From Croceibacterium mercuriale (GTDB taxonomy: Bacteria > Pseudomonadota > Alphaproteobacteria > Sphingomonadales > Sphingomonadaceae): a stretch of 64,000 nt of DNA. A model generated the notes under the pieces. That model saw only the letters and a program-made list of their open reading frames with translations. It was not told the DNA's origin and did no database searches. Both the position numbers and the translations under genes were made by a program. Numbering within the stretch: the first letter of the stretch is position 1; every line of letters starts with the position of its first letter. The stretch spans positions 806,001 through 870,000 of the forward strand of contig NZ_JTDN01000002.1 in assembly GCF_000802385.1 (NCBI RefSeq). The letters are read 5' to 3'. Below are positions 34,551 to 44,659 of this stretch, one piece after another.

Positions 34551-36679
34551 GCCTGAGCCCGCTGCCCGACCGCCTGCAACCGGGATCGCCATACCCGCTG
34601 GGCGCTACGTTCGACGGGCTGGGCGTCAACTTCGCGGTGTTTTCCGCCAACGCGGACGGGATGGAGCTGTGCCTGTTCGATCCGCAGGGCGGCAAGGAGA
34701 TCGCCCGGCTGCCGCTGAACGAATGCACGGACGAGGTATGGCACGGCTACCTGCCCTATGCCCGGCCCGGCCTGCTGTACGGCTTCCGCGCGCATGGCCG
34801 GTACGAGCCGGAGCAGGGGCATCGCTTCAACCCGAACAAGCTGCTGCTCGATCCCTATGCCCGGATGCTGCACGGCGATGTGCGCTGGAATGAATCGCTG
34901 CACGGCTACCGCCTGCGCTCCCCTCGCAAGGATCTGAGCTTCGACAAGCGCGACAGCGCCTCCGCCATGCCCAAGGGCGTGGTGGTGACGGATGCGTTCG
35001 ACTGGGGCAACGATGTGCGGCCCAACGTGCCGTGGTCGGAAACTGTGATCTACGAAGCGCATGTGAAGGGCATGACCCGCCTGCTGGAGGACGTGCCCCG
35101 GCGCGAGCGCGGCACCTATAGCGCGCTGGCCCATCCCACCGTAATCGATCACCTGAAGCGGATCGGCGTCACCACGCTGGAGCTGCTGCCGATCCACGCC
35201 TTCGCGCAGGACCAGCGGCTGCAGGAGGCCGGGCTCGCCAATTACTGGGGCTACAACACGCTGGGCTTCTTCGCGCCCGAACGCCGCTACATGGCGGGCA
35301 GTAGCGGGGACGAGCTGCGTATCGCCATCCGCCGGCTGCATGCCGCCGGGATCGAGGTGATCCTGGACGTGGTCTACAACCACACGGCGGAGGGGAGCGA
35401 GCTGGGGCCGACCCTGTCCTTCCGCGGGCTGGACAATGCCACCTATTACCGGCTGGTGCAGGATGACCGGCGCTATTGCGTCAACGACACCGGCACCGGC
35501 AACACGCTGGACCTCAGCCATCCGCGCGTGATCCAGATGGTCGCGGATTCCCTGCGCCACTGGGTGCAGAGCTACCATGTGGACGGTTTCCGCTTCGACC
35601 TGGGCGTGACCCTGGGGCGGGATGGCAACAATGGCTTCGATCCGCGCAGCGGGTTCTTCGACGTGCTGCGGCAGGATCCGGTGCTGGGACAGGTGAAGCT
35701 GATCAGCGAGCCGTGGGACATCGGTCCCGGCGGCTACCAGCTGGGCAACCACCCGCCGGGCTTCGCCGAATGGAACGACAAGTTCCGCGACGTGACGCGC
35801 AGCTACTGGAACGGCGCACCAGGCGCCCGGCCCGAATTCGCCAACCGCATTGCTGGCAGCGCCGACCTGTTCGACCGGCGTGCGCGCCGGCCCTGGGCCA
35901 GCGTCAACTTCGTGTCTGCACATGACGGTTTCACGCTGGCCGACCTCGTCAGCTACAACGACAAGCACAACGAGGCGAACAACGAAGACAACCGGGACGG
36001 CCATTCCAACAACCATTCGCGCAACTGGGGTGCGGAAGGGGCGACGGACGATCCCGCCATCACCGGCCTGCGCGACCGGGTGGCCCGGTCGATGCTGACC
36101 ACCCTGTTTGCCTCGCTCGGCACGCCCATGCTGCTGGGCGGCGACGAGTTCGGGCGCACGCAGAACGGCAACAACAACGCCTATTGCCAGGACAACGAGC
36201 TGAGCTGGTTCGACTGGGACCAGTTGCGCAGCGATCGCGGCCGGGCGCTGAGCGACTTCGTCCGCCGGCTGACGGCCGTGCGCCGGGAATATCCGCTGCT
36301 GCGCGCGGGCAAGTTCCTGCATGGGGAGGAGGAGATCGCCCCCGGCATGCTCGACATCGACTGGTTCGACGAGCGGGGCGAGCACCTGTCGCAGGAGGAC
36401 TGGCACAATCCTGAAGGGCGTGCGCTGCTGATGCGGCGGGTGCGCCGGCGCGAGGATGGCGTGCTGGAAGTGGTGTCCATGCTGATGAACGGGTCGGACG
36501 ATCCGCTGACCTTCAACCTGCCCAGGCCATCGCGGGAGCGGCGGCTGGTGATCGACAGCGCCGATCCGACCGCGCCCGAGCGGGAGATCGGCGACATGGT
36601 CGAAGTGCAGGCCCATGCCGTGGTGCTGATTGTCGGCACCGGGACACAGGGCGATAACAATCCGGACGGTGGAGAATGA
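34547..36679 (+). CDS. glgX: Glycogen debranching enzyme (isoamylase type)
   Basis: This 710-residue enzyme hydrolyses alpha-1,6 branches of glucan. An N-terminal CBM48 ([20 protein letters not shown]) precedes the GH13 barrel ([54 protein letters not shown]). The nucleophile is D351 in [12 protein letters not shown] and the acid/base is E388 in [32 protein letters not shown] is the isoamylase/GlgX signature. The start is TTG, overlapping the glgB stop as TTGA, with GAAGG about 8 bases upstream. Its product, short linear maltodextrin, suits the TreY and MalQ enzymes encoded downstream. Confidence 0.96.
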   Translation: MSLSPLPDRLQPGSPYPLGATFDGLGVNFAVFSANADGMELCLFDPQGGKEIARLPLNECTDEVWHGYLPYARPGLLYGFRAHGRYEPEQGHRFNPNKLLLDPYARMLHGDVRWNESLHGYRLRSPRKDLSFDKRDSASAMPKGVVVTDAFDWGNDVRPNVPWSETVIYEAHVKGMTRLLEDVPRRERGTYSALAHPTVIDHLKRIGVTTLELLPIHAFAQDQRLQEAGLANYWGYNTLGFFAPERRYMAGSSGDELRIAIRRLHAAGIEVILDVVYNHTAEGSELGPTLSFRGLDNATYYRLVQDDRRYCVNDTGTGNTLDLSHPRVIQMVADSLRHWVQSYHVDGFRFDLGVTLGRDGNNGFDPRSGFFDVLRQDPVLGQVKLISEPWDIGPGGYQLGNHPPGFAEWNDKFRDVTRSYWNGAPGARPEFANRIAGSADLFDRRARRPWASVNFVSAHDGFTLADLVSYNDKHNEANNEDNRDGHSNNHSRNWGAEGATDDPAITGLRDRVARSMLTTLFASLGTPMLLGGDEFGRTQNGNNNAYCQDNELSWFDWDQLRSDRGRALSDFVRRLTAVRREYPLLRAGKFLHGEEEIAPGMLDIDWFDERGEHLSQEDWHNPEGRALLMRRVRRREDGVLEVVSMLMNGSDDPLTFNLPRPSRERRLVIDSADPTAPEREIGDMVEVQAHAVVLIVGTGTQGDNNPDGGE

Positions 36680-36681
36680 AG

Positions 36682-38394
36682 ATGCGCTGGGGGCCGGAAC
36701 TGCTGGGCGGCGGGCGCGCCCGGTTCAACCTGTGGGCGCCTGATCGCGCCGGCGTGATGCTGGAGCTGGAGGGGGCGCAGACGCTGCCCATGGAGCATGG
36801 CGCGGATGGCTGGTTCACGGCGGAGACGGAGGCCACGCCCGGCGCCCGCTACCGCTTCCGGCTGGATGCCGACCTGGCCGTGCCCGATCCGGCATCGCGC
36901 CAGCAGGCCGCTGGCGAGGATGGCGGCGTCCATGGCTGGAGCGTGCTGACCGATCCGGACGAGTATCGCTGGCAGACGACCGGCTGGCAGGGCCGGCCCT
37001 GGCCGGAGGCCGTGATCATGGAGGTGCATGCCGGCGTGCTGGGCGGCTTTGCCGGCGTCGCCGCACTGCTGCCGCAACTGGCGCAGCAGGGCATCACGGC
37101 CGTGCAGCTGATGCCGGTCAATGCGTTCACCGGTACGCGCAACTGGGGCTATGACGGTGTGCTGCCCTATGCCGTCGCCGGGGCATATGGCACGCCGGAC
37201 GAGCTGAAGGCGCTGGTGGATGCGGCGCACGATCTGGGGCTGATGGTCTTCCTGGATGTGGTCTACAACCATTTCGGGCCGGACGGGAACTACCTGGGCG
37301 CCTATGCCGCGGGCTTCTTCGACGAACATGCGCATACGCCATGGGGCGGCGCGGTCGCCGTCAGCCGTGATCCGGTACGCCGCTTCTTCATCGACAATGC
37401 GCTGATGTGGCTGCGCGACTACCGGATCGACGGCCTGCGCTTCGATGCTGTGCATGCGATCGCCGACAACGCGTTCCTCGACACCATGGCGCGCGAGATC
37501 CGCGCCGCGCTGCCCGACCGGCAGACCCATCTGGTGCTGGAGAACGAGAACAACGATCCCGACCGGCTTGCCCCCGGACTGTATGATGCGCAGTGGAACG
37601 ACGACTTCCACAATGTGCTGCATGTGATCCTGACGGGCGAGCGCGAAGGCTATTACGAAGGCTTTGCCGAACGTGCGACGGAGCGGCTGGCCCGCTGCCT
37701 GGCGGAAGGCTTCATCTATCAGGGCGAGGATAGCGGCCACGGCCCACGCGGGGCGCCCAGCGGCCATCTGCCGGCGGGGCGCTTTGTCACCTTCCTCCAG
37801 AACCACGACCAGGTCGGCAATCGCGCGCTGGGCGAACGACTGATCAGCCTGACCGATGCCGGCAAGCTGCGCGCTGCGACTGCACTGCAGCTGCTATGCC
37901 CGCAGGTGCCGTTGCTGTTCATGGGGGAGACGGAGGGCAGCACCACGCCTTTCCTGTTCTTCACCGACTTCCATGACGAGCTGGCGGACGCGGTGCGCGA
38001 AGGCCGCCGCAAGGAGTTCGCGCATTTCGCCGCCTTCTCCGACCCGGAGGCGCGCGAGGGCATCCCCGATCCCAACGACCCCGCCACCTTCACCCGCTCC
38101 ATGCCCGAGCCGGGCCCGGATGCGGCGGAGTGGCGCAGCTTCTATGCCGACCTGCTGGCCCTCCGCGACGCCTATGTCGTACCGGGGATCGAGGGCGCGC
38201 ATTCGGCGGGGGCCGAGGTGCTGGGCGAGGGCGCCATCGCCGCCCGCTGGCTGCTGGGTGATGGTTGCACGCTGGGACTGGCCTTCAACCTGGGCGATGC
38301 CCCCGTGATTTTCCCTTCGCCGGAGGGCCGGGTCCTGTTCGAACTGGGGGAGGCCGGCACGCCGGCCAGCTTTGTTGCATGGATCGCGAAATGA
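36682..38394 (+). CDS. treZ: Malto-oligosyltrehalose trehalohydrolase
   Basis: TreZ cleaves maltooligosyl trehalose made by TreY, releasing free trehalose. The protein has about 570 residues. An N-terminal CBM48-like sandwich (GGGRARFNLWAPDRAGVMLE) precedes a GH13 barrel containing VQLMPVNAFTGTRNWGYDGV, VVYNHFGPDGNYLGAYA, nucleophile D255 in GLRFDAVHAI, E287 in VLENENND and QNHDQVGNRALGERL. Two starts compete: ATG 36676 overlaps the glgX stop (ATGA) but leaves GGAG only 1 base away, whereas ATG 36682 places GGAG 7 bases away. I prefer 36682 (MRWGPELLGG). The stop overlaps the malQ ATG. Confidence 0.95.
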   Translation: MRWGPELLGGGRARFNLWAPDRAGVMLELEGAQTLPMEHGADGWFTAETEATPGARYRFRLDADLAVPDPASRQQAAGEDGGVHGWSVLTDPDEYRWQTTGWQGRPWPEAVIMEVHAGVLGGFAGVAALLPQLAQQGITAVQLMPVNAFTGTRNWGYDGVLPYAVAGAYGTPDELKALVDAAHDLGLMVFLDVVYNHFGPDGNYLGAYAAGFFDEHAHTPWGGAVAVSRDPVRRFFIDNALMWLRDYRIDGLRFDAVHAIADNAFLDTMAREIRAALPDRQTHLVLENENNDPDRLAPGLYDAQWNDDFHNVLHVILTGEREGYYEGFAERATERLARCLAEGFIYQGEDSGHGPRGAPSGHLPAGRFVTFLQNHDQVGNRALGERLISLTDAGKLRAATALQLLCPQVPLLFMGETEGSTTPFLFFTDFHDELADAVREGRRKEFAHFAAFSDPEAREGIPDPNDPATFTRSMPEPGPDAAEWRSFYADLLALRDAYVVPGIEGAHSAGAEVLGEGAIAARWLLGDGCTLGLAFNLGDAPVIFPSPEGRVLFELGEAGTPASFVAWIAK

Positions 38395-40403
38395 GTGCCG
38401 TGACGGAACTGGCCCGCGCGGTCGGGCTGCAGCCCGAATGGGATGACGCGCAGGCCAGGCCGCAGGTCACCGCCGAGGATGACCTCGCCCGGGTGCTGGC
38501 TGCGCTCGGCTATCCCGCCGGCAGCGAGGCGGAGATCGCCGCATCGCACGAGAAGCTGGCGGCGGAGCGGGCGGCCCGCAATTTCCTGTCTGTAGATCTG
38601 GGTGACGACCTGCTGATCAACGATGTCGGCATGGCCAAGGCCGAGGTCATGCTGGAGGATGGCGGCGGCATGATCCTGCCGCTGACGGCATATGGCAGCG
38701 GTCAGCTGCGCCTGCCCACTTCGCGCATCACCACGCCCGGCTACCACCAGCTGCAGGTCGGCGGGCGGGACTACACGCTGGCGGTGGCGCCGCGGCGCTG
38801 CTTCAGCTTCGCCGATGCGGCGCCCGGCCGCCGGCTGTGGGGCAGCGCGGCGCAGATCGCCTCGCTGGTCGATGACCGCCCGTCCGCCTTTGGCGATTTC
38901 GGCACGCTGGCCGGGGCCGCCGCGGCGCTGGGGCAGGCGGGGGCGGATGCGCTGGCGATCAGCCCGGCGCATGCACTGTTTCCGGCCGATCCCTCGCGCT
39001 TCTCGCCCTATGCGCCGTCCAGCCGGCTGTTCCTCAACATCCTGTATGCCGATCCCCGGCTGGTCGGCGGCACGCTGCCCGGCGGGGCCGGTGGCGAGCT
39101 GATCGACTGGGCGGAGGCCATCCCGGCGCGCATCGCCGCCTTGCGCGCGGCCTATGATGCGCGCAGCGATGCCGTGCGGCAGCAGGTCGCCGCCTTCGAG
39201 GCGAAGGGCGGACAGGAGCTGCGGCTGCATGCCACCTTCGATGCGCTGCATGCGCATTTCTTCGCCACCGGGGCTGGCGGCTGGCAGGGCTGGCCGCCGG
39301 AGTTCCACGATGCGCAGGGCACGGCCGTGCAGCGGTTTGCGGACGAGCATGCGGAGGAAATCGGCTTCTACCTGTTCGCGCAATGGCTGGCTGAAGGCAG
39401 CCTGGCTGCCGCGCAGGGCGCTGCCAAGCAGGCCGGCATGGCGATCGGTCTGATCGCCGACCTGGCGGTGGGCATGGACGGCGGCGGCAGCCATGCATGG
39501 AGCCGGCCGGACGATCTGCTGACCGGGCTCAGCATCGGCGCGCCGCCCGATCTGCTGGGGCCGCAGGGGCAGGACTGGGGCATCACCAGCTTCGCGCCGA
39601 TGGCCTTGCAGCGGACCGGCTTCGCCGGCTTCATCGGCACGGTTCGGTCCGCCATCACCCATGCCGGCGGCATCCGCATCGATCACATCCTGGGGCTCAA
39701 CCGTCTGTGGCTGGTGCCGCATGGCGTGCCGTCGAAACAGGGCGCCTACATCACCTACCCGCTGGACGATTACCTGCGCATCCTGGCGATCGAGAGCCAC
39801 CGGGCCAGGGCCGTGGTGATCGGCGAGGATCTTGGCACCGTGCCGGAGGGCCTGCGCCCGCGGCTGGCGGCGCGCGCGGTGCATGGCATGAACGTGCTGT
39901 GGTTCGAACGCGAGGATGACGGGGCCTTCATCCCCCCGGCCGACTATCGCGCATCCTCCGTCGCCATGACCGGCACGCACGACCTGGCCACGGTCGCCGG
40001 CTGGTGGAAGGGCCGCGACGTCGACTGGGCCTGGCGGCTCGGCCGCTCGCGTGCCGACAGCAAGGATGATGACCTGCACGAACGCCAGCGGGACCGCGCG
40101 CAATTGTGGGAGGCCATCCGCCAGACCGGATCGGCGCACGGGCCATGCCCGGCCGACTGGGACCGCGACCCGGTGGTGGACGCCGCCGCCGCACATATCG
40201 GCACCGCATCCGCCGAACTAGTGATCCTGCCGCTGGAGGATCTGGTCGGGCTGGACGAACAGCCCAACCTGCCCGGCACGATCGACGAACATCCCAACTG
40301 GCGCCGGCGCCTGCCCGCGCCCGTGCCCGACCTGCTGGCCAGCCCGCAGATCGCATCCCGCGCCCGCCGCATCGGCGCAGCGCGCAAAGGAAACCCAGCT
40401 TGA
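38391..40403 (+). CDS. malQ: 4-alpha-glucanotransferase (amylomaltase)
   Basis: This 670-residue GH77 enzyme disproportionates maltodextrins, so short products of GlgX and TreYZ can be rebuilt into longer chains. It has a long N-terminal region (1-160) before the barrel, as in the longer proteobacterial MalQ form. Barrel motifs are PSSRLFLNILYADPRLVGG, IGLIADLAVGMDGGGSHAWS, nucleophile D431 in GIRIDHILGLNRLW, acid/base E479 in VIGEDLGTVPEGLR and SVAMTGTHDLATVAGWW. The ATG overlaps the treZ stop (ATGA), and its own TGA overlaps the TTG start of treY. Confidence 0.95.
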   Translation: MSAVTELARAVGLQPEWDDAQARPQVTAEDDLARVLAALGYPAGSEAEIAASHEKLAAERAARNFLSVDLGDDLLINDVGMAKAEVMLEDGGGMILPLTAYGSGQLRLPTSRITTPGYHQLQVGGRDYTLAVAPRRCFSFADAAPGRRLWGSAAQIASLVDDRPSAFGDFGTLAGAAAALGQAGADALAISPAHALFPADPSRFSPYAPSSRLFLNILYADPRLVGGTLPGGAGGELIDWAEAIPARIAALRAAYDARSDAVRQQVAAFEAKGGQELRLHATFDALHAHFFATGAGGWQGWPPEFHDAQGTAVQRFADEHAEEIGFYLFAQWLAEGSLAAAQGAAKQAGMAIGLIADLAVGMDGGGSHAWSRPDDLLTGLSIGAPPDLLGPQGQDWGITSFAPMALQRTGFAGFIGTVRSAITHAGGIRIDHILGLNRLWLVPHGVPSKQGAYITYPLDDYLRILAIESHRARAVVIGEDLGTVPEGLRPRLAARAVHGMNVLWFEREDDGAFIPPADYRASSVAMTGTHDLATVAGWWKGRDVDWAWRLGRSRADSKDDDLHERQRDRAQLWEAIRQTGSAHGPCPADWDRDPVVDAAAAHIGTASAELVILPLEDLVGLDEQPNLPGTIDEHPNWRRRLPAPVPDLLASPQIASRARRIGAARKGNPA

Positions 40404-42814
40404 CCATCCCCCGCGCCACCTACCGCCTGCAGCTGCACCGCGACTTCCCGTTCAGCGCGGCGGAGGCGATCGTGCCCTACCTGCATGATCTGGGCATCAG
40501 CCATGTCTATGCCAGCCCGATCACCACCGCAGTGGCAGGGTCGATGCACGGCTATGACGTCACCGACCCCACGCAGGTGAACCCGGAACTGGGCGGGGAA
40601 GAGGGCCTGCGCTCGCTGGTCGCCGCCTTGCGTGCGCATGGCATGGGCCTGATCATCGACATCGTGCCCAATCACATGGGCATCGCCGGCGGCGAGAACC
40701 CGTGGTGGCAGGACGTGCTGCGACACGGGCAGGGCAGCCATTATGCCCGCTTCTTCGACATCGACTGGAGCGGCAAGCCGCTGCTGCCGATCCTGGGCGC
40801 CCGGCTGGAGGATGTGCTGGCCGACGGGCAGATCACGATCGCCCGCGACGGCGAGGATGCCGAGCTGGTGGTCTATGGCGAGCACCGTGTGCCGATCCGC
40901 CCCGAGGATCAGGCTGACCTGCCCGCCGACGGCGATGTCGCCGGCCTGCGCGCCCTGCTGGACCGGCAGCATTACCTGCTGGGCTGGTGGCGCACCGCAG
41001 ATGACGAGCTGAACTGGCGCCGCTTCTTCACCGTCAGCGAACTGGCCGGCCTGCGGGTCGAGGATCCGCAGGTGTTCGACGAAACCCACGCGCTGTACTT
41101 CCGGCTTTATGCCGAAGGGCTGGTGGACGGCCTGCGGGTCGATCATGTGGACGGCCTGTCCGATCCCGGCACCTATTGCCGCACGCTGCGCGCGCGGCTG
41201 GACGCGATCGAACGGTCCGCCGATGTGCCGGGTGGCCCGGCCTATCTGGTGGTCGAGAAGATCCTGGGCGCGGGCGAACGCCTGCCGACCACCTGGCAGG
41301 TGGACGGCACCAGCGGCTACGACTTCATGGAGGAGGTCAGCGCCGTGCTGCACGATCCGGCGGGCGAGGCCCCGCTGACGCAGCTGTGGCACGAATTCAG
41401 CGGGCGCGACCTGACCTGGCACCAGGAGGAATTGCTGGCGCGCCAGCAGCTGCTGTCCTGGTCGTTCGACAGCCAGTTCCGCGCCTGTGCCGAGCTGTTC
41501 GCCGAACTGGCGGCATCGCGGCCGGAGAGTCGCGGCTGGACGCTGGGCATGATGCGCCGCGCGATCGAGCGGCTGCTGTGGGTGTTCCCGGTCTATCGTA
41601 CCTACCGTCCGCGCGACAATCCGCCGACGCAGGATGCCATGCTGGACCGCGTGCGCGCAGCCGTGATCCCCTACGCCCCGCCGGGCGAATCCGGCGTGGT
41701 GGAGCAGATCCTGGACTGGCTGGTGGAACCGTCCGAAGGCGATCCGCTGCTGCAGGCCGCGCGCCGCCGCTTCTGGCAATTGTCCGCCCCGATCGCGGCC
41801 AAGGCGGTCGAGGATACCGGGTTCTATCGCTATTGCCGGCTGCTCAGCCGCACCGACGTGGGCTTCGATGCCGGCCGCTTCGGCCAGAGTGCAGCGGAAT
41901 TCCACGCCGGCAATGCGGAACGGGCCGAGCATTTCCCCGCCGCGATGCTGGCCACCGCCACGCACGACCACAAGCGGGGCGAGGATGTGCGCGCGCGGCT
42001 GGCGGTGCTGAGCAGCGTGCCCGAACTGTGGCGTCAGGAGGTCACCGGCTGGGACTGGCTGGCCGGCGGCGAGGGCACGGGGATGCATGCCGCTGACCGC
42101 TACGCCCTGTGGCAGACGCTGTTCGGCGCCTGGCCGGCCGGCCTCGCAGCGGATGATGCTGCAGGCAAGGCCGACTTTGCGGAACGGGTCAACGCCTGGC
42201 AGCAGAAGGCCCTGCGCGAGGCGAAGTTGCGTTCGTCATGGGAGGCGCCGGACGAGGCCTACGAACAGCTTTGCGCCGACCTCGTCACCGCCCTGCTGAC
42301 GGAGGAGCGGCATGCTCCCTTGGTGGGCGCCATCGTGACCTTCGTGGAGAAGGTGGAGCCCGCCTTCCGCGCCACGGCGCTGGTGCAGCTGGGCCTGCGC
42401 CTGACGGTGCCGGGCATGCCCGACACCTATCAGGGAACCGAGCAGGAGGATTTCAGCCTGGTCGATCCCGACAATCGCCGTCCGGTGGATTATGCCGCGC
42501 GGGCTGGTGGCGGACACTGGAAGGGCGATGTGCTGCGCCGCCTGCTGGCGCTGCGCCGCGACCATGCCGCCCTGTTCGCCGGGCGCAGCTACGTGCCTGT
42601 GGAAGCGACCGGTCCGCGGGCCGACAATGTGCTGGCGTTCCGGCGCGAAGGTGACGGGGAGACGCTGACCTTCGCCTTCGCGCTGCATTGTTCGGCCGCG
42701 ATCATCGAGAGCGACGGCGCCATGCCGGACCGTGACTGGTGGGGTGACACGAAGCTGGGCGATGTGCTGGCGGCGGATGCCTTCGCCACGGCGCCGATCC
42801 ACCTGTCGGCCTGA
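40400..42814 (+). CDS. treY: Malto-oligosyltrehalose synthase
   Basis: This 804-residue GH13 enzyme converts the reducing-end alpha-1,4 bond of maltodextrin to an alpha,alpha-1,1 bond, the first step of trehalose release from glucan. The start TIPRATYRLQLHRDFPFSAA and SHVYASPITTAVAGSMHGYD are diagnostic, as are VPNHMGIAGGENPWWQDVL, D248 in GLRVDHVDGLSDP and the C-terminal TVPGMPDTYQGTEQEDFSLV. The start is TTG, overlapping the malQ stop as TTGA, with AAAGGA about 9 bases upstream. It is the last gene of the seven-gene unit and converges with the GH15 gene 15 bases later. Confidence 0.96.
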   Translation: MTIPRATYRLQLHRDFPFSAAEAIVPYLHDLGISHVYASPITTAVAGSMHGYDVTDPTQVNPELGGEEGLRSLVAALRAHGMGLIIDIVPNHMGIAGGENPWWQDVLRHGQGSHYARFFDIDWSGKPLLPILGARLEDVLADGQITIARDGEDAELVVYGEHRVPIRPEDQADLPADGDVAGLRALLDRQHYLLGWWRTADDELNWRRFFTVSELAGLRVEDPQVFDETHALYFRLYAEGLVDGLRVDHVDGLSDPGTYCRTLRARLDAIERSADVPGGPAYLVVEKILGAGERLPTTWQVDGTSGYDFMEEVSAVLHDPAGEAPLTQLWHEFSGRDLTWHQEELLARQQLLSWSFDSQFRACAELFAELAASRPESRGWTLGMMRRAIERLLWVFPVYRTYRPRDNPPTQDAMLDRVRAAVIPYAPPGESGVVEQILDWLVEPSEGDPLLQAARRRFWQLSAPIAAKAVEDTGFYRYCRLLSRTDVGFDAGRFGQSAAEFHAGNAERAEHFPAAMLATATHDHKRGEDVRARLAVLSSVPELWRQEVTGWDWLAGGEGTGMHAADRYALWQTLFGAWPAGLAADDAAGKADFAERVNAWQQKALREAKLRSSWEAPDEAYEQLCADLVTALLTEERHAPLVGAIVTFVEKVEPAFRATALVQLGLRLTVPGMPDTYQGTEQEDFSLVDPDNRRPVDYAARAGGGHWKGDVLRRLLALRRDHAALFAGRSYVPVEATGPRADNVLAFRREGDGETLTFAFALHCSAAIIESDGAMPDRDWWGDTKLGDVLAADAFATAPIHLSA

Positions 42815-42829
42815 TCCGCCGGCGCGGGA

Positions 42830-44659
42830 TCAATCGTCCGACAGGTCGATCGCCTCGATCGCCATGATGTGGGCAAGGTGGGTCAGCCCCTGTGGCAGGT
42901 TGCCCAGGTAGGCGCCGGTGCGCGGGTCGACCATCTCGCTGTAGATGCCGACGCCGCGATCCAGCGCTGTCACCAGCGTGCGGAGGTTGTCCCGTGCGCG
43001 GTCCTTCTGCCCCAGCAGCGCGCGCGCCTCGATCATCCAGAACGAACAGGCCAGGAAGCACCCTTCCTCCACCTGTACGTCGCTGTAGCGGTAGTGGAAC
43101 GGTCCGCTGCCAAGCTCCTGGTCGATGGTGTCCAGCGTGCGCTCCAGCCGGCCGCGATTGCCGAAGCCGAAGCGGACGGCCAGCACCATGGCTGCATCCA
43201 GCCGGTCCGTGCCGGGGTGCAGGACATAGGCGCCCTGCGTCTCCGACCAGCAGTTCTCCTCGATCCAGTGGGCGATCCGGTCACGTTCGCGGCACCAGCG
43301 GTCACGGCAGGTGTTCGGCAACTGCCCCTGATCGACCAGCTCGACAGCGCGGGCCAGCGCCTGCCAGCAGCTGATCTTGGAGGTGGTATAATGCTCCTCC
43401 TCCGGCAGTTCCCAGATACCCGAATCCTTGCGCCGCCAATGATCGGCGCAGCGGTCGGCGATGTGGACCAGCAGTTCGGCAGTCGAGGAATCGATGAGGT
43501 TGCCGCACGCCACGAAGCGGGCAACGGTCTCGAAAATGTCGCCATAGATGCCGTGCTGGTGCTGATCGGTCGCGACATTGCCGACGCGCACCGGCCCGGT
43601 GCGACGCCAGCCGGGCACGTCGATCTCCTTCACCTGCGGTGCCGTGCCACCATCCAGGCGGTACATGACATGCAGATCCTCCTCCTGCAGCCGCTTCAGC
43701 AGCCAGGTGAGCGCAGCCTTCGCCTCCGCCTGCGCGCCTGCGGCCAGGAAGGCCTTGATCGTGTACCCGGCATCCCGCACCCAGGCGTAGCGGTAATCGT
43801 AGTTCTTCCTGCCGCCGACCGCCTCTGGCAGGGAGGTGGTGGCCGCAGCGGCGATTGCGCCGGACGGGGAGTAGAGCAGCAGCTTCAGCGCCAGCACGCT
43901 GCGGATGAAGTCGTCCCGCCACTCGCCCGCATATTCGACATAATGTGCCCAGTCGCGCCATTCCTGATCCGACAGGTCGATGCGGCTGTCGATCTTGTCC
44001 AGCGGCGGCACGACCAGCGGCTCGTCCTCCCCGGCGACAATCGCCAGCACCTCGCGGCTGCCAGGCGTCACGGTGAAATTGCCGATCACCGCCTCGTCCG
44101 TCTGGTCGCGGGTCACGCCATCACTGGTCAGGAACAGGCCCAGCATCCGTTCGACATGGAACACGTCATGATTGCCGATGCGCGACTTGTACGGGCTGGC
44201 GCCATCCGCCCGGCGACCCGGGCGCATCTCCACCCGGAACCGGACGGAGCCGTCCAGCCCGTCCACCCGCCGGGCCAGTTCGGCCCAGGGCAGGCGGCCG
44301 GCATTGCCGCTGTTCATCGATTCGGTCAGCTTCGCCCGTCCGCCGTCGGGCGTGGTGAAGACCGTTTCCAGCACGTTGCTTTCATGGCGGTAGTGGCGTT
44401 CGACAGTGAACGGGCCCTCCGGCTGGATGACGAAGCGGCCGCCATCCTCCGGGTCCAGCAGCCGGTCGAACAGCGGTTGCGAGTCCAGGTTGGGCACGCA
44501 CCACCAGTCGATCGAGCCATCGGCGCCGGACAGCGCGACCGAGCGTCCTTCGCCCAGTGCGCCATAATCCTCCAGCGGCAGGTAGCCGTCCTCCCGCTGG
44601 CCGGCCTGGTGCGTTACCGGTGTGCGGTTCGGCCGCTGCAACGCCTCCAGGATCTTCAC
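42830..44659 (-). CDS. Glycoside hydrolase family 15 (glucoamylase or trehalase)
   Basis: This cytosolic protein of about 609 residues has an N-terminal beta-sandwich (GYLPLEDYGALGEGRSVALS then GADGSIDWWCVPNLDSQPLF) and an alpha/alpha-barrel (YDYRYAWVRDAGYTIKAFLA, DIFETVARFVACGNLIDSST, SGIWELPEEEHYTTSKISCW, FLACSFWMIEARALLG). Bacterial GH15 enzymes without a signal peptide release glucose from maltodextrin or, in actinobacteria, hydrolyse trehalose. Beside a trehalose operon either is reasonable. It converges with treY. The GTG at 44659 overlaps the upstream SDR stop (GTGA), the pattern used elsewhere here; GTG 44680 is an alternative with seven more residues. Neither has a strong ribosome site. 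Confidence 0.9.
   Translation of the reverse strand: MKILEALQRPNRTPVTHQAGQREDGYLPLEDYGALGEGRSVALSGADGSIDWWCVPNLDSQPLFDRLLDPEDGGRFVIQPEGPFTVERHYRHESNVLETVFTTPDGGRAKLTESMNSGNAGRLPWAELARRVDGLDGSVRFRVEMRPGRRADGASPYKSRIGNHDVFHVERMLGLFLTSDGVTRDQTDEAVIGNFTVTPGSREVLAIVAGEDEPLVVPPLDKIDSRIDLSDQEWRDWAHYVEYAGEWRDDFIRSVLALKLLLYSPSGAIAAAATTSLPEAVGGRKNYDYRYAWVRDAGYTIKAFLAAGAQAEAKAALTWLLKRLQEEDLHVMYRLDGGTAPQVKEIDVPGWRRTGPVRVGNVATDQHQHGIYGDIFETVARFVACGNLIDSSTAELLVHIADRCADHWRRKDSGIWELPEEEHYTTSKISCWQALARAVELVDQGQLPNTCRDRWCRERDRIAHWIEENCWSETQGAYVLHPGTDRLDAAMVLAVRFGFGNRGRLERTLDTIDQELGSGPFHYRYSDVQVEEGCFLACSFWMIEARALLGQKDRARDNLRTLVTALDRGVGIYSEMVDPRTGAYLGNLPQGLTHLAHIMAIEAIDLSDD

Noticed and set aside
25331-36616. 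Long minus-strand frames opposite glgE, treS, glgB and glgX
   Set aside because: Same GC-skew shadows. Every true gene on the plus strand is complete with catalytic residues and coupled starts.
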